Shown: in pieces, positions 1 through 9,075 of the stretch
How the letters are laid out: the number at the start of each line of letters is the position of its first letter
How positions within the stretch are numbered: position 1 is the first letter of the stretch
Assembly (NCBI RefSeq): GCF_900101445.1
Contig: NZ_FNKE01000001.1
Coordinates: forward strand, 992,001-1,056,000
DNA: 64,000 nucleotides
Source of the DNA: Streptococcus equinus
GTDB taxonomy: Bacteria; Bacillota; Bacilli; Lactobacillales; Streptococcaceae
Direction of reading: 5' to 3'
Notes under the pieces: generated by a model
Databases searched by the model: none
Seen by the model: the letters and a program-made list of their open reading frames with translations, nothing else
What the model was told of the DNA's origin: nothing
Position numbers and translations under genes: made by a program

Positions 1-335
1 CAACAATAGCAATGATAAGGCGTCTCACTTGGCATAGTCGGTGCGTAGCGAAGGCCTTCAACCTTTTGAAGTAAGTGCTTAAAATCTGCGTCAGCGTGTT
101 TGTAACCTTTTCCTTCAAAGTAAAGATGATAATGGCAAAGCTCATGACGAACAATCTTTCGAAAAGTCTCCATTCCAAACACCTCAAGGATTTTTGGATT
201 AAAATCTAGATGCCCATCAGCTGGGAAAAAGCGTCCGCCAGTTGTCCTAAGACGTGTATTCCAGATTGCTGTATGTCGGAAGGCTTTTCCAAAATCTTCT
301 TGTGAAACTTCTTTGACGTAATTAGTTAAGTTCAC
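1..335 (-). CDS. sprT: SprT-like zinc metalloprotease domain protein (3' end outside window)
   Basis: The frame starts at a GTG overlapping the end of tex by 14 bases and runs off the left edge, so about 111 N-terminal codons are visible. The fragment contains RHELCHYH, a HExxH zinc-binding motif, about 65 residues in, as in SprT/YdjI-type putative metalloproteases of about 145-150 residues. The cellular role in streptococci is not established. The overlap with tex suggests translational coupling. Family assignment is firm from the motif and from the tex neighbourhood; the substrate is unknown. Confidence 0.85.
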   Translation of the reverse strand, partial: MNLTNYVKEVSQEDFGKAFRHTAIWNTRLRTTGGRFFPADGHLDFNPKILEVFGMETFRKIVRHELCHYHLYFEGKGYKHADADFKHLLQKVEGLRYAPTMPSETPYHCYC

Positions 336-2454
336 GCAAATCTACCAAAGAAAGGTTAATTTTGCCACGCTCTTTATCGATTTTTGAAACCCACACTGTG
401 ACCACATCACCAACGGAAACGACTTGGCTAGGGTGTTTGACAAAGGATTTGCTCATTTGTGAAATGTGAATCAAGCCATCATCGTGAAGACCGATATCAA
501 CAAAGGCTCCAAAATCAACGACATTTCGAACAGTTCCTTCCAATTTTTGTCCGATTTCAAGGTCAGAAATATCAAGCACATCTTGGCGAAGGACAGGTGC
601 TTCAAAATCATCACGCAAATCACGACCTGGTTTTAAGAGATCAGCAATAATATCTTTCAGCGTTTCTTGACCTAGTCCGATTGTTTCAGCCATATCTTTT
701 ACAGACACTGCTTGAAGTTTTGCCTTAGCCGAATCATCCAAATCAGTGATATCAAGTTCTTTCAGCAAGCGCTCAACTGCCTTATATGACTCAGGGTGAA
801 CACCAGTGTTATCAAGGATGTTTTCGGCTCCTGGAATGCGTAAGAAACCTGCTGCTTGTTCAAATGCCTTAGCACCCAGACGTGGCACTTTCTTAATCTC
901 TTCACGTGAACTAATACGACCATGTTCGTCACGGTACTTAACGATATTTTCTGAAATGGTTTTATTTAGACCTGATACGTGTGACAAGAGTGCTGGACTT
1001 GCTGTGTTAATATTCACCCCGACTTGGTTAACCACGGTATCAACAACGAAATCTAGGTTTTCAGCCAATTTTTTCTGGCTAACGTCGTGCTGGTATTGGC
1101 CGACACCAATGGATTTTGGGTCAATTTTAACCAATTCTGCCAAAGGGTCTTGAAGACGACGAGCAATAGAAATGGCAGAGCGTTTTTCAACGGTCAAGTC
1201 TGGGAACTCATGGCGAGCAAGCTCAGAAGCGGAATAGACAGAAGCTCCGCTTTCATTGACAATAACGTAAGAAACCTCTGGAAAATCTTTCAAGACTTGC
1301 GCTACGAATGCTTCACTTTCACGGCTGGCTGTTCCATTTCCGATAGCGATAATTTCAATGCCGTAGTTAGAAATGAGCTCAGCTAAATCTTTTTTAGACT
1401 GTTCAATTTTGGCTTGGCTAGCAGGTGCAACTGGGTAAATCACTTGCGTTGTCATGAGTTTCCCGGTTTGGTCAACCACGGCTAGCTTAGCACCTGTACG
1501 AAAGGCAGGGTCAAAACCAAGAACCATTTTCCCTTTTAGCGGTGACACCAAAAGAAGATTGCGAAGATTTTCTGAGAAGAGCTCGATAGCTCCATCTTCA
1601 GCACTCTCTGTCAATTCACTGTGAATACGGCGTTCCATAGCAGGAACGATTTTTTTCTTGATGGTTTTTGAGATGACGTCGTCGATGTAAGCATTTCTGT
1701 TTTTAAAACGTGACGCCATGAAACGAATCATCTTGTCAGTATTATGGTCAAAACCAACTTTTAAAATCCCAAGCTTTTCACCACGGTTAAGAGCTAAGAT
1801 GCGGTAGCCTTGCATTTTAGAAACTTTCTCTGAGAAATCATAATAGATTTGGAATGTTTTTTTATCATCGGCTGTTTCATCTTTGACGCTTGAAATTATC
1901 GAGCTATAAGACCAGATTTCATTGTAAACCCATGAGCGAAGGCGATTGTCTTCTGAGAAGGATTCAATCAAGATTTCACATGCCCCTGCGATAGCTTTAT
2001 CAGCTGTTTCAAATCCATCACAAATAAATGCTTGAGCTTCTTTTTCAAGCGAAGCTTTATTTTGTAAAATCAAGCGTGCTAGGGGAAATAACCCTGCTTC
2101 TCTAGCAATAGTTGCCTTGGTACGACGTTTTTCTTTGTAAGGAAGGTAAAGTTCCTCAACGTCAGCTAATTTTTCAGCTGCCTCAATTGCTTTTTTGAGC
2201 TCAGCTGTTAATTTTCCTTGTTCTTCAATTTTACTTAATACCGTTGCTTTGCGTTCAGCTAAAGCTGTCATACTTTTATCCAAATCAATGATAGCTTTAA
2301 TTTGAACTTCATCCAAATTACCAGTCATTTCTTTACGGTAACGAGCGATGAAAGGAATGGTATTTCCTTCGCTTGTCAACTCGAGAACTTTGGCAATTTG
2401 GTTCTCTTTAATTGTTAATTCTTGAGCAATTTTATGTATATTTTCATTTTTCAT
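322..2454 (-). CDS. tex: Tex/YhgF-type S1 RNA-binding protein
   Basis: A 710-residue protein of the usual Tex length. The order of parts is an N-terminal helical Tex region (about 1-190), a YqgF/RuvC-like fold starting near residue 310 ([18 protein letters not shown]), helix-hairpin-helix repeats (about 475-560, with VGVNINTAS) and a C-terminal S1 domain (about 635-706, [16 protein letters not shown]). Tex is a cytoplasmic nucleic-acid-binding protein linked to transcription and RNA metabolism. It is followed by sprT with a 14-base overlap. The region upstream (2455-2576) holds only AT-rich DNA before the divergent promoter for the permease group. Nothing in the protein looks truncated. Confidence 0.95.
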   Translation of the reverse strand: MKNENIHKIAQELTIKENQIAKVLELTSEGNTIPFIARYRKEMTGNLDEVQIKAIIDLDKSMTALAERKATVLSKIEEQGKLTAELKKAIEAAEKLADVEELYLPYKEKRRTKATIAREAGLFPLARLILQNKASLEKEAQAFICDGFETADKAIAGACEILIESFSEDNRLRSWVYNEIWSYSSIISSVKDETADDKKTFQIYYDFSEKVSKMQGYRILALNRGEKLGILKVGFDHNTDKMIRFMASRFKNRNAYIDDVISKTIKKKIVPAMERRIHSELTESAEDGAIELFSENLRNLLLVSPLKGKMVLGFDPAFRTGAKLAVVDQTGKLMTTQVIYPVAPASQAKIEQSKKDLAELISNYGIEIIAIGNGTASRESEAFVAQVLKDFPEVSYVIVNESGASVYSASELARHEFPDLTVEKRSAISIARRLQDPLAELVKIDPKSIGVGQYQHDVSQKKLAENLDFVVDTVVNQVGVNINTASPALLSHVSGLNKTISENIVKYRDEHGRISSREEIKKVPRLGAKAFEQAAGFLRIPGAENILDNTGVHPESYKAVERLLKELDITDLDDSAKAKLQAVSVKDMAETIGLGQETLKDIIADLLKPGRDLRDDFEAPVLRQDVLDISDLEIGQKLEGTVRNVVDFGAFVDIGLHDDGLIHISQMSKSFVKHPSQVVSVGDVVTVWVSKIDKERGKINLSLVDLRELN

Positions 2455-2576
2455 AGCCTATCTATTATATCAAAAAAACTCTTAAAACTGGGATTTTTAC
2501 TGATTCTTTTGGTGATTTTTAACTTAAGTTTTACCGAATTTTATCAAATTCTATCTTATAAATATCCGCTTAGCTT

Positions 2577-2605
2577 TTGCTGATTTTTTCAAATGATAGT
2601 ATAAT
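2577..2605 (+). promoter_or_regulatory. Sigma-A type promoter of the small ORF/permease operon
   Basis: A -35-like TTGCTG (2577-2582), a 17-base spacer and a perfect TATAAT (2600-2605) lie 38 bases before the 44-codon gene. This is read directly from the sequence; the start site is unmapped. Confidence 0.7.
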
Positions 2606-2642
2606 AACTGGTGACTATATTTAGAAAAGAGGTGTCCATCTT

Positions 2643-2777
2643 ATGGCAATCACTCACAAACGTCAGGACGATTTAGAGTCAATGTTTGCAAACTTTGCAA
2701 GTTTTCCAAAAGTCTCTAGTGACCCTGAAAAAGAAAAGGAAAGTAAGGATAAAAACGATAAGAAAGCGACTCATTAA
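2643..2777 (+). CDS. Small hydrophilic protein, 44 residues, unknown function
   Basis: ATG preceded by AAGAGGTG at good ribosome-binding distance, ending in TAA 5 bases before the next gene. The product starts MAITHKRQDDLESMFANFA and has a very charged Lys/Asp/Glu tail (DKNDKKATH). No membrane segment or cysteine is present. It shares the promoter at 2577 with the permease and DUF1980 genes, so it may act with them. I recall similar short unannotated proteins in streptococci but cannot name a family. The gene call rests on promoter, ribosome site, tight spacing and biased amino-acid composition. Confidence 0.7.
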   Translation: MAITHKRQDDLESMFANFASFPKVSSDPEKEKESKDKNDKKATH

Positions 2778-2782
2778 GTTTT

Positions 2783-3688
2783 ATGGACATTTTTACTCAC
2801 TTACCAGCAAGTGTCTTACAATGGTTTGCGATTTTTATCTCCATTATCATTGAGGCCTTGCCTTTTGTTTTGCTTGGAACGATTTTATCTGGTTTCATCG
2901 AGGTTTACGTGACACCTGATTTGGTGCAACGTTACCTCCCTAAGAATAAATTCCTACGAATTCTCTTTGGAACCTTCGTTGGTTTTATTTTCCCTTCCTG
3001 TGAATGTGGGATTATTCCTATCATCACGCGCTTTCTAGAGAAAAAAGTTCCTAGCTACACTGCTGTTCCCTTTCTAGCCACAGCACCCATTATCAACCCT
3101 ATTGTGCTTTTTGCAACATACTCAGCCTTTGGAAATAGCTGGCGCTTCTTGTGGTTGCGACTTCTTGGTGCTATTGTAGTTGCTATCACGCTTGGAATTA
3201 TGCTTGGTTTTGTGGTCGATGACAATATCTTAAAAGAAGATATTGCGCCATGTCATTTTCACAATTACTCTGGTGAACCTTGGTATCGCAAGATTTTCCT
3301 CGTTTTAGCACATGCTATCGATGAATTATTCGACACCGGTCGTTACCTGGTCTTTGGGTCATTGGTAGCTTCGGCTATGCAGATTTATCTACCGACCCAT
3401 ATCCTAACAAAAATCGGTGGAAATGCCTTGACAGCTATACTTGTGATGATGCTGTTGGCCTTCATCTTATCACTTTGTAGTGAAGCTGATGCCTTTATCG
3501 GTGCTTCGCTTCTCTCAAGTTTCGGGACTGCACCAGTCCTTGCCTTTCTTTTGATTGGTCCAATGGTGGATATCAAAAACCTCATGATGATGCTCAATTC
3601 CTTTAAGAAACGTTTTATTGTGCAATTCATTAGCGTTTCTGCTGGGATGATTATCCTTTACTGTCTACTTGTGGGGGTGATTGGATGA
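2783..3688 (+). CDS. YraQ/DUF318 family permease
   Basis: A 301-residue polytopic membrane protein with about eight hydrophobic segments. It carries the PSCECGIIP signature (about residues 72-80) and the segment ATAPIINPIVLF that are typical of the UPF0718/DUF318 (YraQ, ArsP-like) permeases. A second conserved acidic stretch, SLCSEADAFIGASL (about 231-244), repeats the first half's layout, suggesting an inverted two-fold architecture. Transported substrate in this subgroup is not known; ArsP relatives move organoarsenicals. It overlaps the following DUF1980 gene by four bases (ATGA), the usual pairing for this family. Function as a transporter is inferred from family only. Confidence 0.85.
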   Translation: MDIFTHLPASVLQWFAIFISIIIEALPFVLLGTILSGFIEVYVTPDLVQRYLPKNKFLRILFGTFVGFIFPSCECGIIPIITRFLEKKVPSYTAVPFLATAPIINPIVLFATYSAFGNSWRFLWLRLLGAIVVAITLGIMLGFVVDDNILKEDIAPCHFHNYSGEPWYRKIFLVLAHAIDELFDTGRYLVFGSLVASAMQIYLPTHILTKIGGNALTAILVMMLLAFILSLCSEADAFIGASLLSSFGTAPVLAFLLIGPMVDIKNLMMMLNSFKKRFIVQFISVSAGMIILYCLLVGVIG

Positions 3689-4497
3689 TTCGATTTTTAA
3701 TTCTTGCTGGTTATTTTGAATTAACCATGTACCTACAGATTTCTGGAAAATTAAATCAGTACATCAATAACCACTACGCTTATCTAGCATACATTTCCAT
3801 GGTGCTGTCATTTGTTCTAGCTATCGTGCAATTGATTATCTGGGTTAAAGATTTGAAAATGCACAGCCATTTGCATGGAAAATTGGCAAAAATCACTAGT
3901 CCAATGATTCTGGTCATTCCAGTACTTATCGGACTTTTAGTTCCAACAGTAACCTTGGATTCTACAACGGTTTCTGCTAAAGGTTACCACTTTCCACTTG
4001 CAGCAGGCTCAACTGGAACAGTCAGCGAAGATGGGACACGTGTCCAATACCTAAAACCAGATACCAGCCTTTATTTCACTTCTGCAGCTTACGATAAGGA
4101 AATGCGAAAAGAAATGAAAAAATACAAAGGTTCTGGTGATTTGACCATTACGACAGATAATTACATGGAAATCATGGAGCTCATCTACCTTTATCCCGAT
4201 GAATTTTCTGGACGTAACATCACTTATACTGGCTTTGTTTACAATGAACCAGGTCACGATGGTTATCAATTTCTTTTCCGTTTTGGTATCATACACTGTA
4301 TTGCCGATTCAGGTGTCTACGGGCTCTTAACAACTGGCAATACTACTAGCTATCCAAACAACACATGGATTACAGCAACTGGTACCATTAGTCTTGAATA
4401 CGATAAGACTTTGGAACAAAACTTACCAGTCCTACACATTTCTAAGATTAAAGAAACAGATGCCCCTGATAATCCTTACGTTTATCGCGTCTTTTAA
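3685..4497 (+). CDS. TIGR03943/DUF1980 (YcgQ-like) membrane protein
   Basis: A 270-residue protein with two or three N-terminal hydrophobic segments (about 1-18, 30-53, 72-93) and a soluble C-terminal half. That half contains the family-typical stretch with GRNITYTGFVYNEPG and FRFGIIHCIADSGVYG, including one conserved cysteine. It is nearly always found next to a YraQ-type permease, as here with an ATGA overlap, and is presumed to be its partner. The product is expected in the cytoplasmic membrane. Substrate is unknown. A strong terminator follows directly, closing the three-gene unit that starts at 2643. Confidence 0.85.
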   Translation: MIRFLILAGYFELTMYLQISGKLNQYINNHYAYLAYISMVLSFVLAIVQLIIWVKDLKMHSHLHGKLAKITSPMILVIPVLIGLLVPTVTLDSTTVSAKGYHFPLAAGSTGTVSEDGTRVQYLKPDTSLYFTSAAYDKEMRKEMKKYKGSGDLTITTDNYMEIMELIYLYPDEFSGRNITYTGFVYNEPGHDGYQFLFRFGIIHCIADSGVYGLLTTGNTTSYPNNTWITATGTISLEYDKTLEQNLPVLHISKIKETDAPDNPYVYRVF

Positions 4498-4507
4498 ATA
4501 ATAAAAT

Positions 4508-4540
4508 CCCACCAGATTAATAAACTGGTGGGTATTTTTT
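4508..4540. terminator. Rho-independent terminator, permease operon
   Basis: An 8-bp perfect stem (CCCACCAG/CTGGTGGG, 4508-4515 and 4525-4532) is followed by TATTTTTT on the plus strand. On the minus strand the stem is followed by a T-run interrupted once (ATTTTATT), so it may also serve the ftsY side. Confidence 0.85.
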
Positions 4541-4709
4541 AGTTATTTTTCTTGTAAGCAACAGCTAGTCTAATAATGTTAAACAATGTCAAGATTCCCC
4601 AAACCGCCATGATTTGCCACTTGGCTTCAGCAAGATAAATCAGAGTTAAGACAAGTGTCGATGAGGTCAAGAGAATTGTCGATAGATGAGCTTTAACAAA
4701 GTTAAGCAT
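4539..4709 (-). CDS. Small membrane protein, 56 residues, downstream of ftsY
   Basis: The ATG lies four bases after the ftsY stop, with AAGGGA in the end of ftsY as a plausible ribosome site. The product has two hydrophobic stretches (about 10-27 and 32-52, containing WQIMAVWGILTLFNIIRLAV) and ends in AYKKNN. The stop codon overlaps the terminator region. It resembles the short two-helix proteins often left unannotated behind ftsY in streptococci, possibly the DUF3272 type, which I cannot confirm. Coupling to ftsY could hint at membrane biogenesis, but that is only positional. Confidence 0.6.
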   Translation of the reverse strand: MLNFVKAHLSTILLTSSTLVLTLIYLAEAKWQIMAVWGILTLFNIIRLAVAYKKNN

Positions 4710-4713
4710 GGCT

Positions 4714-6015
4714 TTAAATAATCCCTTCTAGGAGACCACGGATAAAGTCTTCAGAGTCAAATTCGCCAATATCATCAATCTTTTCACCAAATCCAATGAA
4801 TTTAACTGGGATATCAAGTTCTTGGCGGATAGCTAGAACAACACCACCTTTGGCAGTTCCATCGATTTTAGTCAAGATGAGTCCTGTTAATGGTGTGATT
4901 TTTGAGAATTCTTTTGCTTGGCTAAGAGCATTTTGACCTGTTGAAGCATCAAGGGCAAGAAGGGTTTCGTGCGGAGCATCTGGCACCACGCGCTTAATGA
5001 TTCGACCAATTTTTTCAAGCTCTGCCATCAAATTATCTTTGTTTTGCAAACGACCTGCAGTATCAATCAACAGAACGTCAACATTTTCAGCGACCGCTCT
5101 TTCCATACCATCAAAGACCACTGAAGCTGGGTCTGCTTTTTCTGGTCCAGTCACAACTGGGACATCAACACGTCGTCCCCATTCCGCAAGCTGAGCAACG
5201 GCACCAGCACGGAAAGTATCAGCTGCAACAAGCATAACTTTCTTGCCTTCATTTTTATATTTGTAAGCAAGCTTACCGATTGATGTTGTTTTACCAACTC
5301 CGTTGACTCCGACAAAGAGCATGACAGTCAAGCCATCTTGAAAATTGATTTGTTCGTTAAAGACGCCGTCTTTTTCGTAGATTTCAACCAATTTTTCAAT
5401 AATGACACGTTTCAAATCATCTGCTTTTTTAGCTTTTTCTAGTTTAGCTTCATAGCGCAAATCTTCTGTCAATTGTGTTGCCACATTAACACCGACGTCT
5501 GAAAGGATAAGCATTTCTTCTAATTCTTCAAAGAAATCTTCATCCACACGACGGAAATTCGCTAGAAAGGCATTCAAACGTGCGCTAAAGCCTGTACGTG
5601 TCTTTTTAAGACTACGATTGTATTTTTCTTCTTCAGTCTCAACAGGTGCACTAGCTGCTTCTTTTGGTTCTTCTTTTACGTCTTCTTGTTTTGTTTCAAC
5701 AGCTTCAAATTCGACTGTTTCGCCACGGTCTAAAGCTTCTTTGGCAGCTTCTTTTTTAGCATAATAATCTGCCATAACTCCTGAAAAATCAGCTTCAGCT
5801 GCTTCCTTAGTTTCTTCAAGCTGGCTAGCTTCTTCAGAAACTGGAGTTACTTCACTTTCAATCACGTCTTCTGCTTGAGCTTGAACGTCAGCTGGTTCGG
5901 CTACTTCTTTACTCTCATCAGCAGAAGTTTCTTCAAGTGCCTGAGCAGTTTCTTGTCCTTCAAGCTGCTCTTTCGTATCCTTTTTCTTTCCAAATAAACG
6001 ATCAAATAATCCCAT
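4714..6015 (-). CDS. ftsY: Signal recognition particle receptor FtsY
   Basis: A 433-residue SRP receptor GTPase that docks ribosome-nascent chain complexes at the membrane translocon. Residues 1-135 form a strongly acidic A domain rich in Glu and Ala. The N domain and the GTPase G domain follow, with G1 GVNGVGKTT (236-244), DTFRAGAVAQL, the G3 motif DTAGRL and G4 TKIDGTAKGG. Length fits streptococcal FtsY with its long acidic region. The start ATG has only a weak GGTAG ahead of it; a four-codon reading frame with a better ribosome site sits just upstream (6022-6036). The gene follows the HAD pair and precedes a small membrane protein. Confidence 0.97.
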   Translation of the reverse strand: MGLFDRLFGKKKDTKEQLEGQETAQALEETSADESKEVAEPADVQAQAEDVIESEVTPVSEEASQLEETKEAAEADFSGVMADYYAKKEAAKEALDRGETVEFEAVETKQEDVKEEPKEAASAPVETEEEKYNRSLKKTRTGFSARLNAFLANFRRVDEDFFEELEEMLILSDVGVNVATQLTEDLRYEAKLEKAKKADDLKRVIIEKLVEIYEKDGVFNEQINFQDGLTVMLFVGVNGVGKTTSIGKLAYKYKNEGKKVMLVAADTFRAGAVAQLAEWGRRVDVPVVTGPEKADPASVVFDGMERAVAENVDVLLIDTAGRLQNKDNLMAELEKIGRIIKRVVPDAPHETLLALDASTGQNALSQAKEFSKITPLTGLILTKIDGTAKGGVVLAIRQELDIPVKFIGFGEKIDDIGEFDSEDFIRGLLEGII

Positions 6016-6021
6016 ATTAAG

Positions 6022-6036
6022 CTACCAAGAGAACAT
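6022..6036 (-). promoter_or_regulatory. Possible four-codon leader ORF before ftsY
   Basis: AGAGGA is followed five bases later by ATG TTC TCT TGG TAG; the stop ends six bases before the ftsY ATG. The ftsY start itself has a poorer ribosome site. Translation of ftsY by reinitiation is a guess from spacing only. Confidence 0.3.
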
Positions 6037-6055
6037 GCTTGTCCTCTTATCCTTT

Positions 6056-6877
6056 CTACTTAGCTTCTAAAATGTATTTTTTAACAGCTTCTGCGACGCC
6101 AGACTCATCGTTAGTGCGACTTGTCACAGCATCTGCTGTTTCTTTTGCGATTGCAACACCATTTGCCATGGCAACACCTAACCCAGCCCATTTTAACATG
6201 GAAAGGTCGTTTTCTTCATCACCCATAGCCATGACATTTTCTGATGATAAGCCTAGGCGTTTAACTAGTTGATTCAAACCAGCAGCTTTATGAACACCTT
6301 TAGGCATCATTTCTACTATAATATCACGTGATTTAAAAATTTCAAAATGTTGATGTAGTTCTTTTGGTAATTTTAAGAGTTGTTGGTCCAAAAATTCTGG
6401 TTTTGTGACGCTAACCACCTTGTTGTAAATCACATTTTCAGGAATATCAGCAAAGCTATCAACCGTTACAAATTCAAGAGTTGGATTTGCTTGCGGGTAG
6501 TGTGATTCATTGCCACGACAGGAAAGACTGTAGACAATACCATCACTAAGCACATCAAATGGTAGAGCTAAGGGCTCAAGATGACGGTACAAGAGTTGAA
6601 GCTGAGCACGACTGAGCTCACTCTTTGCCAAAATCTCACCGGTCGTTTTTTGCACCAAGCCACCATTAAAGGTAATCAGATAATCTTCATCAGAAATCAA
6701 GTCCAACTCTTCAAGTAAACCACTGATAGCCTTAAGAGGTCGTCCTGTCGTGATAACTACTTTAACGCCCATATCACGCGCGGCTCTGAGAGCCAATTTA
6801 TTTTCTCGTGTGACAACTTTTTGGCTGTTAAAGAGTGTGCCGTCTAGGTCCAAGGCAAGCAATTTAATATCTGCCAT
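6056..6877 (-). CDS. Cof-type HAD-superfamily sugar-phosphate phosphatase
   Basis: A 273-residue HAD hydrolase of the Cof/YidA type. Motif I is LALDLDGTL (7-15) with the Asp nucleophile, motif II TTGRP (about 42-46), a C2-type cap in the middle, and motif III/IV VMAMGDEENDLSMLKWAG near the C-terminus. Such enzymes dephosphorylate sugar phosphates, FMN or PLP in the cytoplasm; the substrate cannot be read from the sequence. It begins one base inside the stop codon of a second HAD gene (TAATG-type junction), so the two are translated together, and ftsY follows 40 bases later. Confidence 0.9.
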   Translation of the reverse strand: MADIKLLALDLDGTLFNSQKVVTRENKLALRAARDMGVKVVITTGRPLKAISGLLEELDLISDEDYLITFNGGLVQKTTGEILAKSELSRAQLQLLYRHLEPLALPFDVLSDGIVYSLSCRGNESHYPQANPTLEFVTVDSFADIPENVIYNKVVSVTKPEFLDQQLLKLPKELHQHFEIFKSRDIIVEMMPKGVHKAAGLNQLVKRLGLSSENVMAMGDEENDLSMLKWAGLGVAMANGVAIAKETADAVTSRTNDESGVAEAVKKYILEAK

Positions 6878-7674
6878 TAATCAACTAATCCTTCCATATA
6901 AGCCATCACTGACTCTTCATCACAATGTCCGATAATTTCGCTAGAAATCTCTTTGATTTCTTGACGAGCATTTTGGGTTGCGACTGCTCTTCCGGCAAAT
7001 TCAAGCATTTCATAGTCATTGAGATTATCTCCAAATGCAACAACTTCCGCAGCTGATAAGCCATAAGAGTCACAAAGTGCCTCAAGGCCTGTTCTTTTGT
7101 TGACATCAGAAAGAATGATGTCAATTGATTTAAAGCCTGTTGTTACTGCTTTAACGTAATCAATACGTTGGTTAAACCAAGCTTCACCTTTTCGAACCGT
7201 ATCTTCTGCAAAGTTAGCAGTCACTTTCAAGATATTATCAGTAACATTTGCTAGATTGTCAACACGTTGCACATTTTCATAGTAATGACTGATAAATTCA
7301 AGGTATTCATCACTGGCCTTAGGATGCAAGTAAGCTCCATTTTCACCAGATAATAAGAAATCATAACCTGTCATATAAGGACTTTCAATTAAAGTATCCG
7401 TAATCTCTAAAAATTGTGGTTTTGTTAAACCAGATTCAAAAACTGTCTTTTCACCGACTTTAACAAGTGTTCCATTTTCAGCAATAAAAGCCATTTTATC
7501 AGCATGTGGCGCAAACATTTTTTCCAAAGCAAGCATTGAACGCCCACTAGCTGCCACAAATAACATATCATTCTTTTCAAATTTTTCGAGGACATTATGG
7601 AGGCGTTGATTGTCATAAAAGCCTTTACTAGTCAAGAAAGTGCCATCCATATCTGTCGCTACAAGTTTTACCAT
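6877..7674 (-). CDS. Cof-type HAD-superfamily phosphatase
   Basis: A 265-residue HAD phosphatase with motif I VATDMDGTF, motif II AASGRS, and C-terminal AFGDNLNDYEML. The ATG at 7674 was chosen because GAGGGAGAG sits just before it; a longer in-frame version from a TTG at 7689 would place the ribosome site inside the coding region. Its stop shares a base with the start of the next HAD gene. The two are only distantly similar and probably have different substrates. Conserved clustering of two Cof phosphatases with ftsY is familiar in streptococci. Confidence 0.9.
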   Translation of the reverse strand: MVKLVATDMDGTFLTSKGFYDNQRLHNVLEKFEKNDMLFVAASGRSMLALEKMFAPHADKMAFIAENGTLVKVGEKTVFESGLTKPQFLEITDTLIESPYMTGYDFLLSGENGAYLHPKASDEYLEFISHYYENVQRVDNLANVTDNILKVTANFAEDTVRKGEAWFNQRIDYVKAVTTGFKSIDIILSDVNKRTGLEALCDSYGLSAAEVVAFGDNLNDYEMLEFAGRAVATQNARQEIKEISSEIIGHCDEESVMAYMEGLVD

Positions 7675-7735
7675 TTTTCTCTCCCTCAATATTACATAAT
7701 TCTATTCTAGCAAAAAACGCCAACTTTTTCCTGCT

Positions 7736-7832
7736 AATAATCTATTCTTTTCGACTTGTCGCTAGCAAAAAATTTTTTAAAATTTTTTTGAAAAAAGGCT
7801 AGGTTTTAAAAATTTTTTTCGAATAGATTATT
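7736..7832. repeat. 12-bp inverted repeat in divergent HAD/DUF6287 spacer
   Basis: AATAATCTATTC (7736-7747) and its exact complement GAATAGATTATT (7821-7832) face each other across an extremely AT-rich stretch with runs of T and A. The right arm lies about 27 bases before the next ORF and likely overlaps its promoter. It could be an operator pair; no regulator can be named. Confidence 0.4.
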
Positions 7833-7858
7833 TAGAAGAATATTTAAAGGGGTAAACA

Positions 7859-8674
7859 ATGATGAAAAAAACAAATCGCGCTTTCTGGATTTCTGGCTTA
7901 TTGGTACTGACTGTGTGTGGAGGGGCTTTGGCTCTCAATCAGCATTCGCAACACAAGCATACAAGTGTAACAGCCAGTCAACACCTTCACCGAAGCACTA
8001 AGGGCAAAAGCACTTCATCTTCTGCTAAGAAAAAAGAAGGCGACAAGCGCCTTGATTTATTCCAACTGCCAAATGAAAAAAAGATTACCAACGATTTAGT
8101 TAAAGATGGAAAAACTATCGTCGATTCTAGACAAGTTAGCAAAGAAGCTAGTCAATTGGATTTTGCGGCGCTAGCTCAAGGTGATTTTTCAAGTCTTGCT
8201 GGAACATGGCAAGACGCCAACGGCTTTACTTTCGAATTTTCTCCAGAAGGCATTGTCTCAGAAAATGGTAGATTGACTTTGTCTGCTCTCGCTTACGATG
8301 ATAAAGGCGAAGCTATTTCTCAAGTCTCTTCTCAAAGAGGCGGTGGTTTCATCTTGTACTACTATGCTGCAGGTAATCAAATTCCTGATTGGCATTTTAG
8401 TATCACTGACTCTGACCCATCAGACTACGGTCGTGATCGTCTCTTTGCCACTCAGCTTAGCCGTTTCGACTATGAATCAACACAACAATTCGTAAACAGC
8501 GTTTTCTATAAAGTTTCTAACAACTACAGCAAAGTCTCACAAACCGAATCTGAGTCAGTAGAAACGCCAGAAGAAAACACTAATCAAAACTTGCAAAATG
8601 GCGAAACTACAACAGATGAGCAAGCTTCTGACACACAAGAAAATACTCAAAGCGACGTAACAACCCAAGAATAA
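7859..8674 (+). CDS. Secreted or membrane-anchored protein with DUF6287-like domain
   Basis: A 271-residue exported protein. MMKKTNR is followed by a hydrophobic segment (8-26), then a Ser/Lys/His-rich linker (about 28-65). A globular domain (about 100-225) contains LAQGDFSSLAGTWQDANGFTF and FILYYYAAGNQIPDW, matching the pattern of the DUF6287 domain in streptococcal surface proteins. The tail is Glu/Thr/Gln-rich and of low complexity. There is no LPxTG, so it is released or held by the N-terminal helix. Ribosome site AAAGGGG precedes the ATG. Function unknown. Confidence 0.8.
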   Translation: MMKKTNRAFWISGLLVLTVCGGALALNQHSQHKHTSVTASQHLHRSTKGKSTSSSAKKKEGDKRLDLFQLPNEKKITNDLVKDGKTIVDSRQVSKEASQLDFAALAQGDFSSLAGTWQDANGFTFEFSPEGIVSENGRLTLSALAYDDKGEAISQVSSQRGGGFILYYYAAGNQIPDWHFSITDSDPSDYGRDRLFATQLSRFDYESTQQFVNSVFYKVSNNYSKVSQTESESVETPEENTNQNLQNGETTTDEQASDTQENTQSDVTTQE

Positions 8675-8679
8675 CGGCA

Positions 8680-8708
8680 AAAAGCCCAGCTATTGCTAGG
8701 CTTTTAAA
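8680..8708. terminator. Terminator between convergent genes
   Basis: AAAAGCC (8680-8686) pairs with GGCTTTT (8699-8705) around a 12-base loop, with short A and T runs on both sides. It lies between the convergent secreted-protein and NUDIX genes and could act in both directions. Confidence 0.6.
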
Positions 8709-8718
8709 ATCTGAATTA

Positions 8719-9075
8719 CTATTCATTTTTCAGAATATCTACCAGATATGGAACAATTTTTTCTCCGTCCAAATCATTCAAAACACTTATCCAACGATAA
8801 TCAGTATGTTCTTCGGGATTTAATGTGACATTTATTTCCTTATTCTTAGGAAGATGAGCAGCATAAACTAATCTAGTGTATACAACACCATTATCTAAAT
8901 TACTATCTTCATGAATAATATCATCTATTTTGATCTGAAGTCCTACTTCTTCAAGACACTCTCTGATGGCAGCACCTTTCGGCAACTCCTCACTCCCAAC
9001 GCTACCCCCAGGAATATCCCAATAAAACGGATAAACATTATTTCTACCATAGCTTGTTGCAACGCGTTTTATCAC
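8719..9075 (-). CDS. NUDIX hydrolase with a disrupted or non-canonical start
   Basis: The NUDIX box (G x5 E x7 RE x2 EE x G) is seen as GGSVGSEELPKGAAIRECLE then EVG, so the catalytic residues are intact. The GTG at 9075 is the only standard start, but the same frame continues upstream to 9138 and encodes KLIAHSLIKYHEKYLVIKR, which looks like the true NUDIX N-terminus. An ATG with AAAGGG ahead of it lies near 9128, one base out of frame, and stops after four codons. A one-base deletion near codon 3 would explain this. The gene may be inactive, start at ATT (9114) or give a shortened protein. Confidence 0.65.
   Translation of the reverse strand: MIKRVATSYGRNNVYPFYWDIPGGSVGSEELPKGAAIRECLEEVGLQIKIDDIIHEDSNLDNGVVYTRLVYAAHLPKNKEINVTLNPEEHTDYRWISVLNDLDGEKIVPYLVDILKNE

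Noticed and set aside
806..1153. Open frame of 115 codons on the plus strand inside tex
   Set aside because: It lies fully opposite the well-conserved tex coding frame, with no ribosome site and no recognisable product.
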